64,000 bases of DNA from Paramarasmius palmivorus (Eukaryota > Basidiomycota > Agaricomycetes > Agaricales > Marasmiaceae), in assembly GCA_037176845.1 (NCBI GenBank), contig JAYKXP010000025.1, forward strand, positions 124,001 through 188,000, given 5' to 3'. The position numbers and the translations under genes are program-made. This document shows positions 57,540-64,000 of the stretch, in pieces. The first letter of the stretch is position 1, and every line of letters begins with the position of its first letter. Below the pieces are notes generated by a model. That model did no database searches, had not been told where the DNA came from, and saw only the letters and a list, made by a program, of their open reading frames with translations.

Positions 57540-58880
57540 ATGGATACATTATTAACGATCAAACCAAAAAGTTTACAACAGCGGTTCGGGATTTCAACCA
57601 ACTCAGTTCTACTTTTGTTCTGCGGATCTGGATGAAAAGCGTGGTCAAACACGGACCCTATTTGAAAGGTGTCGTGATTCTTACACTGGGGTGTAAACGC
57701 AAGGATATCCTCGACGGTCGCAGTTCGCGCACGAAGGTCGACCACCGTCGCATTTCAGCTTTCGACCTACGTTATCGGACGTGTCAAGAAAAACACGGGG
57801 GAAATGATATCGTTGGTACATACCTCTGCAGAACTGACATGCCATTGGGGTCCGCCTTGGTACTCGCGGTGTGTCATATGGCATCTGTGCCATGTTGTTA
57901 TTATCGGTCTGAGTCGTCCTCAGTGACTGCGTGCAGATCAAGGATCTTTCGGCTCACCTGCGCAGAAGACATTGGGGTGTTGTGGAATGAGGGTGTGGGA
58001 TGTAAAGGGAATACTAGTTTGATTGACCTCAGTGTCTTTCGACGCCTTATCTTATATTCGTCCAATCCATACGTACTACTACGTACTTTTCAAACCTCAA
58101 ATAGAGAAGTGGATCCAGAGCAGCTATTACCTCGATCTCTTCATGACACAGTCTCCTCCAGGACTTGCTAAAACTCTACCCGTGGAACAAGTTCCCATGG
58201 AGTTGCCTTCGTCAGGGCTGTTTAAACTACCTTGAATCAATGACATGGACAAGTAAATATTGTTCTAAGGTTATAGCGGATGTGCTCGATCCGAGGATCT
58301 GAAATACACTTAGCCTAAAGTTACCGTCATTGTCAAGCATGTAACTTGATTGTTGTCCCGACATGCTTGATTGATGCTTGTAAGTTCAGGGAATGCAGGG
58401 ATATTAGAATATCAGCTAACATGATCAAGGTCAAGTAGGGAGTTAATCAGCGTTTGGCAATATGATCCTACGAGCCCTGGTCAAACAGCCGAGTCTCTTG
58501 ACTAAGGTTCATCCGTTAGACGGCTAAAAGTTAGGGAGCTCGGTAACGTTCTAAAGGATTCTTGACTTTACAAGCATCGCCATTGCGATTTTTAGGGCCT
58601 GGAAACGTTACATAGGCCCCGGCTGAGGTAGATCATTGCAGTTGAAACCTTGCCGATTCAAGCGGCAAACAGCGACGAACAATTCCCCGTTTTTACGAGA
58701 ACATTTATTTTTGAAGGAGATCCTACTGTTTGGCAATGCACCGTAACGACCGCAATTTTGTAGGTACAGAATAACGAGGGGATCGGACCGAGAGCTACGA
58801 GAACTGGAAAGTGGTAATTCAGTTTACCCCCAGATGTCTACGAGAATGATAACCTCCTTATAGTTTCGCGGATAGAAAAG
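57540..58880. repeat. Inverted segmental duplication, copy 2
   Basis: Inverted counterpart of about 12490-14402. Matching blocks are listed under copy 1. The alignment runs from the 3' flank of the zinc-cluster gene (near 57540) to the GAATGATAACCTCCTTAT block near 58845-58862. This copy is shorter because it lacks the roughly 640 bp found only in copy 1. Confidence 0.8.
57609..57972 (-). CDS. Micro Zn2Cys6 zinc-cluster protein, copy 2 (72 residues)
   Basis: Exons 57972-57958, 57926-57824, 57766-57685 and 57627-57609, with the same exon lengths (15, 103, 82, 19 nt) as copy 1. The cluster reads CQFCRGRKLKC then CANCDRRGYPC, all six cysteines kept, ending VYTPVSAEQK and a stop. By hand comparison with copy 1 about 15 codons differ silently and about 5 change the residue, which suggests selection to keep the protein. 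As in copy 1 there is no activation or dimerisation domain. The first intron is again 31 nt. A role as a small DNA-binding regulator is inferred. Confidence 0.72.
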
Positions 58881-60475
58881 TCCTCATCTTTGCAGACACG
58901 TTGCCGGCCGCCGGCGCTAGCATATTCCCCGTTAGCGTTCACAGGAACGGGATGAGATCAGGCCGTCCATACACGGCCGTAGGTTTTGGACATCAATCCG
59001 ACGCCATTTTGCCAATTGTCGCGACAACGTCAAAAAGATATCAACCGGACATCATTTAGCTCTATGTTCAAATAATCTGACCCGATTGACATAAATACAA
59101 CTGTCGTCTCACATTTCCAAATCACCTGGACATGGTCATCATTTCGCCCCCATAAGGCAACGGGACAAGCCCATTTAGGTAGCTATCCCGCATCCAGGCT
59201 CCAGCTCCTCCGCCCTAGCATCCGCCCCATATACCCATTGTATCAATTGAATCCATTTATTTTGCTACATATTTGCATCTAGATCATAAATTGTAATGTA
59301 CATTGATACTAGATACAAGATACTTATGGTCTGCTACGCCAATCCGTACCGCTCATCTATCTGCCGAGTGCCCTGCGCCTGCAAATCCGTCTACCCACAA
59401 CATTGGAGGAATAAACACTGCCCGGTCTAAGAACATGGTCAGTAACTGCATCCATGGAACACTTGAGCTCACCGATGAACCCTCACGCGAACCATCACAC
59501 ATGATTCTGTCCACGGTGACGAATCTCTCTGACCATAAGCACTCAGCTATGGTCCAAGCTCTAGGAATTCAAGACTTACAATTGTATATCTGTCATCCCA
59601 ATGGTATATCTCCTTGAATACAACAGGCTTCTACAGGGACACTCAGCCTAACACGTCTGAGGCAATAGTTCATACTCACTTCATGCCGGTGGTGTGCGCG
59701 GTACCGTGTCGTTCCTTGTCATCGATACTCCCAAACCGAACTAGCCCCAAACAAAAGATTAGTCGGCGTAGGAAACAGTAATATCCACGACATACCGTCT
59801 TTCATGCCTAAGCGAACTTGAGTACGTGTTTTCCGCACTGTAAGAGAGAATCAGCCACCAATCTGCTCCAGAAATCGTTTACAACTCACCGGTGACCAGG
59901 TTGATGGGTTTTACTTCAAGATAAGACCCTGCTTGAGCGTCGATTAGTGAGACGATTGCGCGTACAGACCCATTCACGCACCTGAAAACACCCGTCACTG
60001 GCGTAATCTTCACTGCGAAATAAACACATTAGCTTCGAGGGCATTCCAGAGAGACTCGTATTACTCGCCTTCCTACGACATATTCCGGACTACAACGCTT
60101 AAAACTCCGTCACAATTTGTGTGTCGCACACCAGAAAAACCTAGTTACGTTGAAACTGGAGCCTCCGGGTTTTTGGGAGCAAGCCACCTGGAATCAACAA
60201 GATGGGTCAGTGATTTGTACGGGCATGACATCGGCCACTTTCCTGATATGAGCTGAGAATTAAGCGGGATGTGCAGGTCCAACTGCGAGTGGATGGTGGT
60301 GGTCAGAGGTGAAGGTGAAATTTTCCTGGGGTCACAACACAACACGTGCAAACAAACTCCACTGCCAAAGTGAGTCTCCACTCTTGAACGCTTCATTGCA
60401 CGTTAGCTTCAATATTATTACTCCAAAGGTTCTATCATAGCGATGAATGTCTGTATTTTATGTATAATGCCTCTT
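58881..60475. other. Stretch with unassigned splice-like signals on the minus strand
   Basis: No gene called. On the minus strand between about 60396 and 59600 several short frames are bounded by plausible intron ends (for example GSYLEVKPINLVT then gtgagt near 59885, and RKTRTQVRLGMKDG then gtatgt near 59797), but the frames do not all join and I recognise no family. A decayed or intron-rich unknown gene is possible. Confidence 0.35.
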
Positions 60476-62219
60476 TAACGGCCCCCATTAAGTAGGTGAA
60501 TCAAATTGCCGCCTCCTGGGGGAGCTTGTTGCCGACGCTGGTCTCTGAGCGGCGCTCTCTGCCCCGACCTGAGTGACTTGTATCCATCGGCCTCGTGTGC
60601 AAGGATCTCTTCGATTGTTCTACATCTTCCGTGAGCGGGGATTCATTACACAGAGGAACGATGAACATACAACTTCCAACGGTCTCCCGCAAAGTCATCG
60701 CCATGTTTCTTGATCTGGTTCTGGAGATACTTGCCAACTTGTACCCAGAACTTTTCCCCCGAACCTTTCTTTTTCGCTCCGTCCTTGGGCATCTCGTTCT
60801 CACCATCTTCATCGCCGGATTCATCGTTTTCCGCTTCATCCGACTCTTTATCGATGCGTAAAAGGTCTGGGTTTTGGACGAGATAGTGACGCTAGTTGGA
60901 AATTGAGTCAATGTCTCTTCGGAATTAGCATTGTAATGCTTACTATCACCGCAATTCTGTATTTATGTTCTGGGCCTAAAGACGCTGGTGTGACGTGCAG
61001 ATACTTCCCGACCATGAGTTCCGTGAAATTATCCAGTGGAGAAAACGTTGCGCTCAGAACACTTTTGACAAACTGACAAGATAAATTATTGGCGCTGAAG
61101 CTAGGGCTCAAAGACAGCACGTACCTCGCCTTTCATTTGATTTCTCATCCACGTAGCCTGTCTCCCGATGTGTTGTTGAAGTTTGAGCCTTGTAGGCTCG
61201 ACTTTAACGAGTTTGTCGACACCCAGATACTTTGCCAGTGTTGGATTTGATTTGAGTGACGCCTGTGACAATGTGAGTGTGATAGATCTGATGTGAGCTT
61301 TGACCCATGTACCATAAGTTCTTTCTTGACCGAATCAAACTGCGTACGCTTGACGTCAAAGAGAATCTCTTGTACTTTGTTGCGGAGGGCAGTCTGTGGA
61401 CCTTGGTCAGTACTGTTATGACACAGCCACACATTCAAGCTTTACCTTGACGGTTCCATCCAAAGCTAGGGGTGCTTTCGCCACTCGCGCCTCGACTGAC
61501 TCGACTTTTGTTTTCAGCTCAGGGATATCTTTCACTATTTCCTTTATATCTCGTAGCTCCTCGCGGATGCTAAGCAACAGTCCGTAGGTTTCCAATCGAG
61601 TGCCCATATCAGCCTGGCCCAGCTCCTGACCGAATGAACCAACCTAGAAGCCAACATTGAGTATCATGGTAAGCCCATTACACATTGAAACACGCACCAT
61701 AGCATGTCCACGAAGGGCCGATGCAGAGTCCTTTTCAAGCCCATGATTCGCGATTACCCCGTCCACAAAACGGCTTGGTACTACAAGCTCCTGAGTTCTG
61801 GCTGGATCCACAGGGGGCTGTGGTGGCGGCACTGGAGTCTGAGGCGCGAAACCCGTTGGTCCTGATGCTGGCGGTCGATCCAAGTCGGTTGAGGGCGATA
61901 AACGGGGACTGTGACTACCAGTGAATGTTGGCTGGTATCCCGATGTAGACCGCTCAGGGATAGGGTGCTCCACTGGCCCACGGGAGAAAGAGCTATGATG
62001 AGGAGCAGGCCTCCCTTGAGAGTGACCTATGTGAGGCAAAGGACTCCGAGTCAAGCTACTATGAAATTGAGCTGGTGACGGAGTGTGAGGAGGAAAATTG
62101 AAGCTGTGAGGCAATGGCGAATTAACAGGAAAAGAATAGTGTTCTCCTCCCCCTGATCCAGAATTATGGTGTGGAGGGGGAGAATATCTGCGAGGAAAGT
62201 CGTCGTCAAAGTTGCTCAT
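60476..62219 (-). CDS. Protein of unknown function with disordered N-terminus (about 476 residues)
   Basis: About seven exons; the first three are 62219-61698, 61643-61446 and 61393-61313, then pieces near 61265, 61078, 60890 and 60615. Residues 1-165 are Pro/Ser/His-rich (MSNFDDDFPRRYSPPPHH, SPLPHSFNFPPHTPSP). A predicted helical or coiled segment follows (YGLLLSIREELRDIKEIVKD, TKVESVEARVAKA), then a globular part (SLKSNPTLAKYLGVDKLVK, RLKLQQHIGRQATWMRNQMK, FTELMVGKYLHVTPASLG) and an acidic/basic stretch (ESDEAENDESGDEDGENE, KFWVQVGKYLQNQIKKHG). I do not recognise the family. Divergent from the next gene with 88 bp between start codons. Internal splicing at the 3' end is the least certain part. 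Confidence 0.65.
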
Positions 62220-62307
62220 GGGTGTGGAAAGAAAGGAAATTTTTCTCCCCCAAAATCAAACCGATCGCGGCCCAAAAATTTCAAACGCCACGTTTCTTGT
62301 TCCCTCC

Positions 62308-63183
62308 ATGTCCTCCTCTCCTTCTGACTCGCAGGACCCGACGTATTCTCCAAGCCAGCGTCTTTCACCCTTTCCGAGTCCGTTCGCCAAAAGAAGACAT
62401 TCCTGTATTGAGCATGGCATCAAGCAAGAACTTGAAAGCCCTCCTCGTCACTCTGTGAATGAAGCGTATAAGCGGCTCAAACAGTCAGTCCTCCCCATGA
62501 ATCTGTCAGTCCAATCTCACCGATATTTCAGGATAGACGAGTCCCGTATGTTGCATGACTGTGGATCTCAGGAGTGGCTGGAGTTTTACCTCGGCCAATA
62601 CGGAATCGGCGTACCAGAAAATGCTCCAGCTGCCGGAGACTCTGATCACGAAGAAGAGTGCGAGAGTCAAGTTCCCGAAGAAGACCTCTTCTCTTCCGTA
62701 CGGTATGGAGTCAATCTCAGTCCGCAAAGGTTGTCCAAGAATGGTATCGGTGAGGTGCATGTTATCTTGATCGTGTTTCTGAACACTCACCTTCCCCTCA
62801 CAGCGTCTTATTCGCAGAAGGTGATTACGGAGCTGAAAGAGCAGCTGGAAAACACCCAAAGTGCCCATCGCAAGCTCGCTGTTCGGTCCGAACGCCTTGA
62901 AGTCGCTCTTAAAGCGATTGATCCTGCCATTGCAGCAAAGGTCAACGAAGTCCAGAACATCGAGAAACAAAGGGATCATTTTCAGCAGGAGCTCAAAACC
63001 ACCAAAGAGCAGCTTGCAACTTGGAAAAGGGTTGCTGGAAACCTGTCGGAGAACGTTGATCAGTTGAAGGAAGAGCTTTCAGTGTACAAACAATTATTTA
63101 CGTACCTGGGAGATTCCCTGTCCAAAAACAACCCACGACACCTTGTAGAGGTGCTTGCCAACGCCGCTAAAGGTAGACAGTGA
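62308..63183 (+). CDS. Small coiled-coil protein of unknown function (255 residues)
   Basis: Exons 62308-62483, 62532-62743, 62804-63183; phases match. An SP-rich N-terminus (MSSSPSDSQDPTYSPSQR) with a basic patch (FAKRRHS) is followed by a short folded part (SQEWLEFYLGQYGIG), an acidic linker, and a coiled coil from about residue 130 (VITELKEQLENTQSAHRKLA, NIEKQRDHFQQELKTTKEQL, SENVDQLKEELSVYKQLF). The second intron (60 nt) is in frame, so an unspliced form would add 20 residues. Family not recognised. Start chosen as the first ATG; the frame upstream to 62212 begins without a good start and overlaps the neighbour's leader. Confidence 0.7.
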   Translation: MSSSPSDSQDPTYSPSQRLSPFPSPFAKRRHSCIEHGIKQELESPPRHSVNEAYKRLKQSVLPMNLSVQSHRYFRIDESRMLHDCGSQEWLEFYLGQYGIGVPENAPAAGDSDHEEECESQVPEEDLFSSVRYGVNLSPQRLSKNGIGEVHVILIVFLNTHLPLTASYSQKVITELKEQLENTQSAHRKLAVRSERLEVALKAIDPAIAAKVNEVQNIEKQRDHFQQELKTTKEQLATWKRVAGNLSENVDQLKEELSVYKQLFTYLGDSLSKNNPRHLVEVLANAAKGRQ

Positions 63184-63422
63184 TTCCATGTACCGTCCAA
63201 AATGTAGAGTCCGACGATGAATGCGAGAAGAGTTGCAAAATTCCCCACACTGCATGATATTCCTTTCGCGAAGCGCCGGCGTCAAACCTTGGCTCCAAAC
63301 CATCACCATCTCAGATCTCAGCAGACGTCCGAGCTGCGGTCATATAAATCGGCACACTGGCCAGCAGGTTAGTGTTTCTGCTCGTTGTTAATGCATTGAC
63401 TTGACCCGGTATCTCCAGGTTC

Positions 63423-64000
63423 ATGGGGAACACAGGTGTATCAGCGAATAATATATCTTTGGGCACAGGAATTGGCCGTCAGGGAGTGGTTGAAAAGAGG
63501 CTACGCGAGCTGGGTTTAGACGGAGCGTGGGCGCATGGATGGACGGAAATTTGGTCTGAGGGTAGTCTGCAGGATGGAAAAGCGTTGGACCCTTCAATTC
63601 GTACGTTCTCGCCAACTTCGTCTGATAAAACACTGAAGCATTCCCAAGCGGATCTCTGTGACGAGAACCACTGGCTCCTGCTTCGAAAATTGAACGTTCA
63701 TGCTGAACGACTCTTCGTGGCTTTTGAGCTGGTCTCCGCTAAGCTACTTCGACGACAAGAAGAATGCGATCAATTGCGAGTCACCAAGAGTGAATTGGTA
63801 GCATCGAAGGAGATGCATCGTCTCCTACACGAATTGCGGACTACTCTGCCAGATTCATCATCCGCCGTGCTTTCTCATTTGTATGACTGTCCAATAGGCC
63901 AGCATGGATTGCGCTACCGTGATTGGTGTCCGCGAGGAAGGCGCCTGCCCTTGTTTGACAATGAGGCACAAGCAGCTCTGGCCATCTATGAAGTTGTTGA
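63423..64000 (+). CDS. Partial gene of unknown function running off the right edge
   Basis: The frame is open from the ATG at 63423 (MGNTGVSANNISLGTG) to the last base, 192 codons, without a stop. Features are a Gly/Ser start, a Trp-rich stretch (LDGAWAHGWTEIWSEG), a helical central part with coiled-coil character (LVSAKLLRRQEECDQLRVTK, MHRLLHELRTTLP) and YDCPIGQHGLRYRDWCPRG near the edge. No family recognised. It follows the coiled-coil gene on the same strand at 240 bp. Confidence 0.6.
   Translation, partial: MGNTGVSANNISLGTGIGRQGVVEKRLRELGLDGAWAHGWTEIWSEGSLQDGKALDPSIRTFSPTSSDKTLKHSQADLCDENHWLLLRKLNVHAERLFVAFELVSAKLLRRQEECDQLRVTKSELVASKEMHRLLHELRTTLPDSSSAVLSHLYDCPIGQHGLRYRDWCPRGRRLPLFDNEAQAALAIYEVV

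Noticed and set aside
1..64000. CRISPR arrays, tRNA, rRNA or retrotransposon LTRs
   Set aside because: No regularly spaced repeats, no convincing tRNA B-box context, no rRNA sequence and no long direct terminal repeats or reverse transcriptase frames were found by eye.

Overview
The window is nuclear DNA of a filamentous basidiomycete, most likely an Agaricomycete. Genes carry many introns of about 50-60 nt with GT..AG ends, the best-recognised proteins are of fungal type (AKR1, CHO2, SIT-type siderophore transporter, laccase, SCD6/LSM14, Zn2Cys6, fungal HNH_2), and no bacterial operon features are present. Gene models below were spliced by hand; most were checked by intron phase, so coordinates are exact where exons are listed and approximate elsewhere.

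Layout. 0-3 kb: decayed C-terminal copy of a membrane-anchored glutaminase-like gene split by a DNA transposon, then an imperfect direct repeat. 3.9-6.4 kb: palmitoyltransferase AKR1 (+), convergent with a laccase (-, 6.8-9.5 kb). 9.5-13.9 kb: gene-poor. 12.5-14.4 kb: first copy of an inverted duplication carrying a tiny Zn2Cys6 gene; the second copy lies at 57.5-58.9 kb. 15.0-15.4 kb: a MITE-like inverted-repeat element. 15.8-22.1 kb, all (-): a possibly broken F-box gene, an intronless WD40-like gene, and a 630-residue F-box protein. 23.3-24.7 kb and 35.7-37.1 kb: two paralogous HNH_2-type genes, the first lacking both catalytic histidines. 26.4-29.5 kb: a long nuclear-type coiled-coil protein (+). 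29.8-33.3 kb: an intact membrane-anchored glutaminase-like protein (-). 37.3-38.8 kb: SCD6/LSM14 (+). 39.3-42.2 kb: an 883-902 residue low-complexity protein (-). 45.9-47.0 kb: a degenerate kinase-like protein (+). 47.2-49.2 kb: siderophore-iron transporter (-) with GATA-type sites upstream. 51.4-55.4 kb: CHO2 (+). 60.5-62.2 kb and 62.3-63.2 kb: a divergent pair of unrecognised proteins, followed by a partial gene leaving the right edge.

These genes do not form an obvious metabolic cluster. Housekeeping genes (AKR1, CHO2, SCD6) are mixed with nutrient and secretion functions (laccase, glutaminase, siderophore uptake) and expanding lineage-specific families (F-box, HNH_2, zinc cluster). The most interesting signals are the two diverged but apparently constrained micro zinc-cluster genes in inverted duplication, a transposon insertion whose 8-bp target duplication restores a transmembrane reading frame when removed in silico, the catalytically dead/alive HNH pair, and ATCWGATAA motifs upstream of the siderophore transporter.
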